Of a stretch of 12,481 nt of DNA, positions 1 through 5,189 are shown piece after piece; position 1 is the first letter of the stretch; the number at the start of each line of letters is the position of its first letter. The stretch lies in the NCBI GenBank assembly GCA_964580725.1, contig CAZOLV010000120.1, positions 1 through 12,481 on the forward strand. The letters run 5' to 3'. The stretch comes from Amarolinea sp964580725 (GTDB lineage: Bacteria > Chloroflexota > Anaerolineae > SSC4 > Amarolineaceae). Below the pieces are notes generated by a model. It had not been told where the DNA came from and searched no databases. It worked only from the letters and a program-made list of their open reading frames with translations. A program made the position numbers and the translations under genes.

Positions 1-88
1 TTAGAGACCTGTCAGGTTTTGGTTTCTTGATTGATTCGATTGTAGGCGGTCTGTGTTAGATTTGCGCTAGCGCGCCGTTAGCAGAGTG

Positions 89-403
89 TTAGAGTGTGGC
101 GGGATCGAGCAGTAAATTCAGGGCTGACTGCTGCGGGGCCGTTTCCTGCTCCAGCCAGGCGAGCCACGCCAGCGCCTCGGCGGCGGTTTCATGGCACATT
201 TCCGGCATGGGGCGCAGGCGCACGCAGACGAGCGGGCGCGTGGGCTGGCCGAAGAGCCGGCAGCGGTTGTCGTCGGTCAGTTGTACGCAACGCACCCCGG
301 CCGGCTTGCCGTTGAGCATTCCGGGGATAGGAGAGGAAATCGAAAGAGCGACACAGCAGGCCCCGCAACCGATGCGGCATTCCATCGGCTCTTCGCCTGT
401 CAC
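89..403 (-). CDS. YeiW/UPF0153-type cysteine-cluster protein (YkgJ family)
   Basis: Small protein of 104 residues with eight cysteines at 9, 13, 16, 17, 39, 48, 60 and 70. The pattern CxxxCGACC, then ISSPIPGM, GKPAGxRCxQL, and RPxVC with a later MC, is that of the short UPF0153/YeiW branch of the YkgJ putative zinc- or iron-chelating family. Metal binding is a family prediction; no reaction is known. The chosen start is a GTG whose GTGA overlaps the stop of the upstream dehydrogenase, so the two are probably translationally coupled. An in-frame ATG six codons later (383-385) is an alternative start that keeps every cysteine. No signal peptide or membrane segment is seen, so it is probably cytoplasmic. 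Family assignment is confident; function is unknown. Confidence 0.88.
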   Translation of the reverse strand: MTGEEPMECRIGCGACCVALSISSPIPGMLNGKPAGVRCVQLTDDNRCRLFGQPTRPLVCVRLRPMPEMCHETAAEALAWLAWLEQETAPQQSALNLLLDPATL

Positions 404-1173
404 GGTGTGCGCACCGCCATCGTCGCCGTCGCCTGGGCAGTGGGCATGATGATGATTTCATTGATATTGACATGCGCCGGCCGCGTCGCACAGTAAACCA
501 CCGCATCGGCGACATCGGCGGCGGTCAACGGCATCAGACCTTGATACACCCTGGCCGCCCGCGCTTCATCGCCGTCGAAACGCACCAGGCTGAACTCAGT
601 CTCGACCATGCCGGGGTCCACCGTGCTGACCCGTACCTGCGTGCCGAGCAAATCCATGCGCATGCCCTGGGTCAGCGCGTTGACGGCGTGTTTGGTGGCG
701 CTGTAGACGTTGCCCGCCGGATAAACCTGGTGCCCGGCAACCGAACCGATGTTGATCACGTGGCCGCGCTGGCGCGCAACCATGCCCGGAATCACCGCCC
801 GGCTGACATAGAGCAGACCCTTGATGTTGGTGTCAATCATCTCTTCCCAATCGGCCACTTTACCCTCGTGCAGCTTGTCCAGCCCGCGGCTCAGACCGGC
901 GTTGTTGACCAGAATGTCAATCGCCGCCCAGGTCGGCGGCAGGTTGGCCATGACGGCAGTCACCGCCGCCCCATCGCGCACATCGAGCGTCAGCAGGTGC
1001 ATCTCCACGCCAAATTCGGCGAACAGGCTGGCGGCCAGCCGGTCTAGCCGGTCACGGCGACGAGCGGCCAGCAGTAAACGCGCATCGAGCGCCGCAAAGG
1101 CGCGGGCGCACGCTTCCCCAATGCCGCTGCTGGCCCCGGTAATCAAAACAGTCCTGCCGTTCAGTGATGACAT
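400..1173 (-). CDS. YdfG-like NADP-dependent short-chain dehydrogenase/reductase
   Basis: Classical SDR of 257 residues, the normal length. It has the cofactor motif TGASSGIG (12-19), Asp64 in LDV, NNAG (90-93), Asn116, Ser144, and Tyr157 with Lys161 in YSATK: a complete Asn-Ser-Tyr-Lys catalytic set. Basic residues after the second beta strand (AARRR, 36-40) suggest NADP(H) rather than NAD(H). The C-terminal half (DPGMVETEFS, VRFDGD, then HVNINEIIIMP) matches the YdfG group, which oxidises L-allo-threonine, serine and 3-hydroxy acids. The exact substrate here is inferred. The ATG is preceded by CAGGAG with an 11-nt gap. Its stop overlaps the start of the cysteine-cluster gene, giving a two-gene operon. 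I see no clear promoter of its own in the 5' region shared with lspA. Confidence 0.93.
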   Translation of the reverse strand: MSSLNGRTVLITGASSGIGEACARAFAALDARLLLAARRRDRLDRLAASLFAEFGVEMHLLTLDVRDGAAVTAVMANLPPTWAAIDILVNNAGLSRGLDKLHEGKVADWEEMIDTNIKGLLYVSRAVIPGMVARQRGHVINIGSVAGHQVYPAGNVYSATKHAVNALTQGMRMDLLGTQVRVSTVDPGMVETEFSLVRFDGDEARAARVYQGLMPLTAADVADAVVYCATRPAHVNINEIIIMPTAQATATMAVRTP

Positions 1174-1211
1174 GTCGAAATCAACTCCTGCACAAGGCGG
1201 AAGGTCCCCGA

Positions 1212-1241
1212 TTCACCCATCGCATCGTTTTGTGGTACAAT
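1212..1241 (+). promoter_or_regulatory. Predicted sigma70-type promoter of lspA
   Basis: TTCACC (1212-1217) and TACAAT (1236-1241) are separated by 18 bp, with TG at 1233-1234 forming an extended -10. It lies about 37 bp before the lspA start, in the short gap between divergent genes. The -35 is weak (4/6); the extended -10 makes the call plausible. Confidence 0.55.
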
Positions 1242-1262
1242 GACGTCAATACCGTCCGTCAG

Positions 1263-1272
1263 AGAAAGAAGG
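1263..1272 (+). promoter_or_regulatory. Ribosome binding site deciding the lspA start
   Basis: GAAAGAAGG ends 5-6 nt before a GTG at 1278. It picks that GTG over the upstream in-frame ATG at 1164, which overlaps the divergent dehydrogenase gene and lies upstream of the predicted promoter. Confidence 0.7.
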
Positions 1273-1277
1273 TCGCT

Positions 1278-1805
1278 GTGTCGAAACGCAATGTACGCCA
1301 ACTGATCCTGGTCTTCATCGCCATCGTGCCCCTGGTGGCGCTCGATCAGTATACCAAATGGCTGGCCGTGTCGCAACTCCGGGGAACAGAGGGCGTGGTC
1401 TTCATCCCCAACTACTGGAACTTCTATTTCGTCGAAAACCGGACGACGGCTTTCAACCTGACGTCGTGGATTCCGGAGAACATCCGCATCGCCGTCGTCG
1501 TGACGATCACTCTCGTCACGATCGGCTTCATCGGCTGGTACACCCTGGCGGCGCGGCGCCGGCCCTTGCTGCTCACCTCGTTTGCCCTGATCGGCGCCGG
1601 CGGCCTGGGCAACCTGATAGATCGTTTCAACCACGGCTTCGTGGTAGATTTCGTCCACTGGCACATCGGCGACGTCTTCGACTGGCCGGTTTTCAATCTG
1701 GCCGACAGCATGATTGTCGTTGGCGTGATCCTCTTGATGCTCGACACCTGGCTCACCCAGGATGAGGTCCCGGCCGACGCCAGCCTGTCGAGCCAACCTC
1801 AGTAA
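1278..1805 (+). CDS. lspA: Lipoprotein signal peptidase (signal peptidase II)
   Basis: Integral inner-membrane aspartic peptidase that removes the signal peptide from prolipoproteins after lipidation of the lipobox cysteine. Length is 175 residues, typical for the family. Visible motifs are DQYTK (23-27) in the first membrane helix, VEN (52-54), GNLIDRF (111-117) with catalytic Asp115 and the downstream VVDF, and FNLAD (139-143) with catalytic Asp143. About four membrane helices are apparent, at roughly 7-28, 69-90, 97-114 and 138-158. The usual NxGAAF motif reads NRTTAF here (54-59), a noticeable departure in an otherwise intact enzyme. The GTG start is fixed by a good ribosome binding site. 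The next gene starts 14 nt after the stop, so they are probably co-transcribed. No lgt or lnt is nearby. Confidence 0.95.
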   Translation: MSKRNVRQLILVFIAIVPLVALDQYTKWLAVSQLRGTEGVVFIPNYWNFYFVENRTTAFNLTSWIPENIRIAVVVTITLVTIGFIGWYTLAARRRPLLLTSFALIGAGGLGNLIDRFNHGFVVDFVHWHIGDVFDWPVFNLADSMIVVGVILLMLDTWLTQDEVPADASLSSQPQ

Positions 1806-1818
1806 CAGGAACAGCCCT

Positions 1819-2364
1819 ATGACTTCTGGCCGCTGGCGACGGTGGGCGCTCTGGGCATCCCTGGCGCTGACGCTGATCCTCTTCGTCGTTTTCCGGGGCA
1901 TCGAAAACCAACTGCAAGCCGCCGGCGTCGTTGCGCTGGAGCTGGCCTTCACGCCAGCGCGCGCCGCCCAGATTGTACAGGGCTGGCCGGCCGCCGGTCG
2001 CAGCATGGCGCGTACGGCGCTCTGGCTCGATTTCATCTTCATCGTCGCCTACGCCGGCGGGTTGGCGCTGCTGTTCAGGCTGCTCGCCGATCATCCCGCG
2101 CTGGCGCGCTGGTCATCATGGCTGCGACGCCTGGCCTGGGCGCCATTGCTGGCCGGCGCGCTCGATGTGATCGAAAACAGCGCCCTGTTCGGCGTCATCG
2201 CACAGATTCCGCCGGCCGGGCCGCCTCCACCGGCCCTGGCTCTCCTGACGATGGGCGCTGGCCTCTGCGCCAGCCTCAAGTTTGGCCTGGTCGGCCTGAC
2301 GCTGCTCATCGTTGCGGCAGCGGGCGGCGCCGTCCTGCGTGCGCACGCCCGCCGCGCCCCATAG
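1819..2364 (+). CDS. Four-helix membrane protein of unknown function
   Basis: I do not recognise a named family. The 181-residue product has four likely membrane helices at about 8-25, 64-90, 104-130 and 140-172. Between the first two is a stretch with RGIEN and ELAFTPARA that looks amphipathic. Polar residues sit at or next to helices in patterns that look conserved: LDFIFIVAY (70-78), ALDVIENSAL (114-123) and KFGLV (154-158). The ATG at 1819 is chosen because AGGA at 1807-1810 precedes it by 8 nt; the longer in-frame reading would overlap lspA. It follows lspA by 14 nt and is probably in the same transcript, which hints at an envelope role, but nothing more specific can be said. It converges on the prenyltransferase gene with only 15 nt between the stops and no visible terminator. 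Confidence 0.82.
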   Translation: MTSGRWRRWALWASLALTLILFVVFRGIENQLQAAGVVALELAFTPARAAQIVQGWPAAGRSMARTALWLDFIFIVAYAGGLALLFRLLADHPALARWSSWLRRLAWAPLLAGALDVIENSALFGVIAQIPPAGPPPPALALLTMGAGLCASLKFGLVGLTLLIVAAAGGAVLRAHARRAP

Positions 2365-2379
2365 CCACGCAGCTACCGC

Positions 2380-3270
2380 TCACCGCAGCGGCGCGCCCAT
2401 CAAACCGCCCAACCACCAAGCCAACATCGTCACAACGCCGATGATGATCGCCGGTTGCTGGAACGGCCCGGTCACATCGCCGCTGAATTTGCGCAAGCCG
2501 GTCTGGCGCAACACAACGATCGGCGCCAGGACGAACGCCACGATCATCACCCGAATCGGTACGATTTCGAGCGCCACGCAGGCAACCAGCAACGCCAGTG
2601 CCGCCGCGATGATGCCGTAGACCAGCAGGTGCGCCACACGTTCGCCTGTCAGCCCCACCGTGTTGACATACCCGGCCTGGCTGTCGCACTCACGATCGCG
2701 CAATTGGTTGAACAACTGCCCGTAGAGCGAAATGGCGACGACGAACGCACAGGGCAGCAGCCAGCGCCAGCCGCCGGACTGGAAGGTGAAGTATGCGCAC
2801 AAGAACTGCAGTGCTGCCAGCAGCAGCACGTGCGAGATCAAGTCGGCGCCCGGAATCGCCTTCAAGCGCACAGCACGCCAGGAATAGAGCAGACCGAGCA
2901 GCAGACAGAGGACGCCCAACGTGAAAGGGCGCCAGCCGGCCAGCGCATAGGAGGCCGCAGCGCCAAGCGCCGTCACCAGGCTGGCGATGTAGGCAACCTG
3001 CGGTGAGACGGCGCCGGCGGAGATCGGGTTGCGCAACACCTTGTGGGCGTCGCGGGCGTCATCGTCGGCATCTTCCACATCATTGATCATGAAGGCAAAG
3101 GCCACAGCCAGCAGGTTGCCGATCAACGTGGCCACGAGCGGCGCCGAAAACTCGAACGCACCCGCGACATTGAACCCAAAAAAGGTTGTCACCAGAACGA
3201 AGCCGACGAACTCGTCGACGCGTGTCAGTCGCCAGGCCAGCGTTGCCCGGCGCGCAATGATCGAGACCAT
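2380..3270 (-). CDS. UbiA-family prenyltransferase
   Basis: Polytopic membrane enzyme of 296 residues that transfers a prenyl group from a prenyl diphosphate to an acceptor. It has the first Asp-rich motif NDVEDADDD (63-71), followed by KVLRNPISAG (77-86), and the second motif, with Asp192 and Asp196 in QLRDRECD and the following AGYVNTVG. Both bind Mg-diphosphate. LLYSWRAVRLK (127-137) is the conserved cytosolic segment. About eight or nine hydrophobic helices fit the family. The acceptor (quinone head group, heme, chlorin, glycerol lipid) cannot be read from the sequence. AAAGGA lies 7 nt before the ATG. The peptidase gene ends 58 nt upstream and no separate promoter is clear, so co-transcription is possible although the functions seem unrelated. 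Confidence 0.92.
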   Translation of the reverse strand: MVSIIARRATLAWRLTRVDEFVGFVLVTTFFGFNVAGAFEFSAPLVATLIGNLLAVAFAFMINDVEDADDDARDAHKVLRNPISAGAVSPQVAYIASLVTALGAAASYALAGWRPFTLGVLCLLLGLLYSWRAVRLKAIPGADLISHVLLLAALQFLCAYFTFQSGGWRWLLPCAFVVAISLYGQLFNQLRDRECDSQAGYVNTVGLTGERVAHLLVYGIIAAALALLVACVALEIVPIRVMIVAFVLAPIVVLRQTGLRKFSGDVTGPFQQPAIIIGVVTMLAWWLGGLMGAPLR

Positions 3271-3328
3271 GAATGAATCCTTTCTCTTGTACCTTACGAA
3301 GAATGCAAGTTGCGGAAACTCGCCGCGG

Positions 3329-4714
3329 TTACGAAGTTAGCCGCCCGGCCACCAGCAGAACATCCACGATGTCAACGTCGCCGTCGCCCAAGCCCTCGTT
3401 GTCCACGTCGAAGTTACGGTCATAGCTGCCAAGACGTGTGAAGTCGTTCCAGGCGTTGGCCACGCGTGTGATGTCCAGAACGTTGGTGGTTCCGTTGCAG
3501 TCGGTGTCTGACCAGGCGTCGCTGAAGGGGGCCAGATAGCCGCCGATGAGCGCACGGCAGACCGGGCAAAAAACGCCGCTGGCCGGTTCGGTGCGAATAC
3601 GCAGCATCAGGCAGTCGTTGGTCGCTCGGAACCACTCGTTATAGGTGCAACCGGGCAAACAAGTCGTGCCCGGCATCCCATACCAGCGGGGGCAGCCAGG
3701 GGTATCATCGCAATTGGCGCGCAGGGGGTTGCCGCCGTTGTTGGGGCCAAAACTGTACTCGTCGCCGAGCAGGGCGAAGCTGTGACTGAACTCGTGAATC
3801 GCCACCTGCGGCCCGAACTGCGGGAAGCGGTGGTAGGCCACAGCAAAGTTGACGCTGCCAGAGCCACCATACTCGTTGTTGTTCACCAGAACGATGATCT
3901 TGTCGTGCGGCGCCTGACTGGCCAGCGGCAGGATGATGTCGCCGTCGCAACAGATCAAGCGCGGCGTGCCGAAGCAGTTGTAGACGCACGCCAGATCGGT
4001 GGTGCTTGGAATGGCACGCACATTGATCACATTGGGGCGCAAGCTGTACGGTTCGATCTGGCGAAAGTAACTCGCCATGTACGCCACATCGGAGCGAAAG
4101 ATGTCGAGACTGGCGGTGGTGGTGTAGTCGTCGCCCAGGAAGAGGATGTCCAGGCAGTTGTCGCCGCAGCAGGGTGTGGAAATGTCCTCCCACGTTTCGG
4201 TGGGCGCCTGCGCCGTGCGCTGCACGCGTTCGTTCAACCCGGTTTCGCGCAGGAGCAGGTTGCCTTGCAGATCGTAGATCTCGATGCCGTCGGCGCCGGG
4301 GAGATCGGCAATGCTGACCACCGTGTCGAGCGTATCGAGCACAATGGGGGGGCCATGCTCGGCGTCATCTTGACCCTGACTTTGACCTTCACTCTCGGCC
4401 CAGGGCGCCCCCCAAACGGTCTTGCCCAGGGCAAACTGCTGCGTGGCCACGACGCCGCCGCGCGCATCGGTCAAGACCAGGGTGTAGAGATCATCAGGGT
4501 CTTGCGGGCTGCCGCTTTGAGTGGCGTAACCGGCGCGCCCCTCGATGCCGGTCAGGCTAAACTGGCCGCGCTCGAAGTGCAAACTGAAGAGCAGGATGGG
4601 TTGTGCGGGGCCAGCCAGGGCCAGCGAAACGCTGGCGCACAGCCAGAGTCCAAATGCGACCGACAGACTGGCGCCCAACTGGCGCGCCCGGCGGCGGTTC
4701 ATTCCGGCAGGCAT
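3329..4714 (-). CDS. Secreted M64-type zinc metallopeptidase with dockerin-like C-terminus
   Basis: Predicted exported peptidase of 461 residues. A signal peptide is clear: MNRRRAR, a hydrophobic core to about residue 32, and a likely cut after LALA (31-34). A beta-rich N-terminal segment (about 40-170) precedes the catalytic domain. That domain has DILFLGDDYT (189-198), the zinc motif HEFSH (307-311), and LLGDEY (315-320), where Asp318 is the expected third ligand. The HExxHxxxxLxDEY pattern is that of the M64 (IgA-peptidase-like) group. Many paired cysteines (e.g. 182, 183, 187, 243, 247, 255, 256, 335, 341, 352, 356, 368, 383, 386) suggest disulfides outside the cell. Residues 403-461 look like a dockerin/EF-hand pair (DTDCNGTTNVLDI, then DGDVDIVDVLL). 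The start at 4714 is set by GGAGGT six nt upstream; an in-frame GTG at 4739-4741 is less likely. The substrate is unknown. Confidence 0.88.
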   Translation of the reverse strand: MPAGMNRRRARQLGASLSVAFGLWLCASVSLALAGPAQPILLFSLHFERGQFSLTGIEGRAGYATQSGSPQDPDDLYTLVLTDARGGVVATQQFALGKTVWGAPWAESEGQSQGQDDAEHGPPIVLDTLDTVVSIADLPGADGIEIYDLQGNLLLRETGLNERVQRTAQAPTETWEDISTPCCGDNCLDILFLGDDYTTTASLDIFRSDVAYMASYFRQIEPYSLRPNVINVRAIPSTTDLACVYNCFGTPRLICCDGDIILPLASQAPHDKIIVLVNNNEYGGSGSVNFAVAYHRFPQFGPQVAIHEFSHSFALLGDEYSFGPNNGGNPLRANCDDTPGCPRWYGMPGTTCLPGCTYNEWFRATNDCLMLRIRTEPASGVFCPVCRALIGGYLAPFSDAWSDTDCNGTTNVLDITRVANAWNDFTRLGSYDRNFDVDNEGLGDGDVDIVDVLLVAGRLTS

Positions 4715-4720
4715 GGCGAC

Positions 4721-4726
4721 ACCTCC
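4721..4726 (-). promoter_or_regulatory. Ribosome binding site deciding the M64 peptidase start
   Basis: GGAGGT lies six nt before the ATG at 4712-4714 and selects it over the GTG nine codons upstream. Confidence 0.8.
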
Positions 4727-4767
4727 ACGACTGATGATCACACGAGGATGACAAAATTCTGGCGTGC

Positions 4768-4796
4768 ATTATAGCGATGGCGGGATATTCTCCCAA
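4768..4796 (-). promoter_or_regulatory. Predicted promoter of the M64 peptidase gene
   Basis: On the minus strand, TTGGGA (4791-4796) and a perfect TATAAT (4768-4773) are 17 bp apart. It sits between the tRNA terminator and the peptidase start, giving a leader of about 45 nt. A loose dyad (GGGA-N5-TCCC) overlaps the -35; I do not claim it as an operator. Confidence 0.75.
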
Positions 4797-4800
4797 ATCA

Positions 4801-4831
4801 GAAGCCGGACGCTGTGCGAGCGTCCGGCTTC
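4801..4831 (-). terminator. Hairpin terminator of the tRNA-Ala pair
   Basis: A perfect 13-bp inverted repeat (GAAGCCGGACGCT and its complement) surrounds a 5-nt loop, 19 nt past the end of tRNA-Ala(GGC). On the minus strand the T-rich tail is weak (TGATTTGG), so intrinsic termination may be incomplete. The fit between the tRNAs and the next promoter supports the role. Confidence 0.75.
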
Positions 4832-4849
4832 GACGTCCATCTATTCAGG

Positions 4850-4922
4850 TGGAGCTGAGGGGATTCGAACCCCTGACACCTACACTGCCAGCGTAGTGCT
4901 CTCCCAGCTGAGCTACAGCCCC
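4850..4922 (-). tRNA. tRNA-Ala(GGC)
   Basis: A complete 73-nt cloverleaf can be drawn: acceptor GGGGCTG/CAGCTCC, D stem GCTC/GAGC, anticodon stem CTACG/TGTAG with loop CTGGCAG (anticodon GGC), and T stem AGGGG/CCCCT with loop TTCGAAT. The acceptor stem has G3:U70, the alanine identity pair. It reads GCC (and GCU). The 3' CCA is not encoded: after the discriminator A the gene reads CCT, so a CCA-adding enzyme is needed. It lies 24 nt downstream of the second alanine tRNA and shares its promoter. Confidence 0.97.
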
Positions 4923-4946
4923 AGTCAACACGATCATCCCGAGCAG

Positions 4947-5019
4947 TGGAGCTGAGGGGATTCGAACCCCTGGCCTCATCAGTGCGATTGATGCGCTCTC
5001 CCAACTGAGCTACAGCCCC
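4947..5019 (-). tRNA. tRNA-Ala(CGC)
   Basis: 73-nt cloverleaf with the same acceptor stem, including G3:U70, and the same T arm as its neighbour. The anticodon stem is CATCA/TGATG with loop ATCGCAC, giving anticodon CGC, which reads GCG. CCA is not encoded (A then CT). The near-identity outside the anticodon arm suggests the pair arose by tandem duplication and divergence. It is first in the transcript, starting about six nt after the predicted transcription start. Confidence 0.97.
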
Positions 5020-5031
5020 ATGCTGGCCCGA

Positions 5032-5060
5032 AGTATACCCGTCAGCCCGTTTTTTGTCAA
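5032..5060 (-). promoter_or_regulatory. Consensus promoter of the tRNA-Ala pair
   Basis: TTGACA (5055-5060) and TATACT (5032-5037) on the minus strand are spaced by exactly 17 bp. This near-perfect sigma70-type promoter starts transcription around 5025, just before the tRNA. A GC-rich stretch (CGGGCTGACGGG) lies in the spacer. Confidence 0.92.
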
Positions 5061-5068
5061 GCTGTCAG

Positions 5069-5097
5069 TTGACAAACTTCCCGCTTGCTTGTATGCT
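5069..5097 (+). promoter_or_regulatory. Predicted promoter of the caspase/hydrolase gene
   Basis: TTGACA (5069-5074) and TATGCT (5092-5097) are 17 bp apart on the plus strand. The -35 is perfect; the -10 matches 4/6. Start of transcription would be near 5104, leaving a leader of about 85 nt. Its -35 is only 8 bp from the -35 of the divergent tRNA promoter. Confidence 0.75.
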
Positions 5098-5178
5098 TCA
5101 ACCGCCAGGTGTTCGACATGCACCCGGCGCTCAACAATCTCCCGACTTCGATACGATTCCTGTCACGCCCGTACCTCC

Positions 5179-5185
5179 AGGAGGT
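5179..5185 (+). promoter_or_regulatory. Ribosome binding site deciding the caspase/hydrolase start
   Basis: AGGAGGT, close to a full Shine-Dalgarno sequence, ends 4 nt before the ATG at 5190. Together with the promoter it rules out the in-frame TTG at 5085, which lies inside the promoter. Confidence 0.85.
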
Positions 5186-5189
5186 CATC

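Noticed and set aside
7..20. Small hairpin ACCT-GTC-AGGT followed by TTTT on the plus strand
   Set aside because: A four-pair stem is too weak for a terminator, and no upstream plus-strand gene is visible.
64..73. Perfect palindrome GCGCTAGCGC downstream of the cysteine-cluster gene
   Set aside because: Without a loop it would make a very short hairpin and no T run follows, so a terminator or operator call is not supported.
1241..1248. TGACGTCA palindrome overlapping the lspA -10 region
   Set aside because: An isolated 8-bp palindrome is easily due to chance; no second copy or known regulator supports it.
1161..2042. Minus-strand open frame of 293 codons
   Set aside because: It is antisense to lspA and the membrane protein gene, with low-complexity Asp/Arg/Gln-rich product and no recognisable family.
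3782..4774. Plus-strand open frame of 330 codons
   Set aside because: It is antisense to the M64 peptidase gene, which has clear motifs, signal peptide and ribosome binding site. The long open frame reflects high GC.
4764..4955. Plus-strand reading frame across the tRNA region
   Set aside because: It is antisense to tRNA-Ala(GGC) and has no ribosome binding site; another translated-tRNA shadow.
4798..5004. Minus-strand reading frame of 68 codons over the tRNA genes
   Set aside because: It runs through both tRNAs and the terminator; translated tRNA sequence is a familiar source of false proteins.
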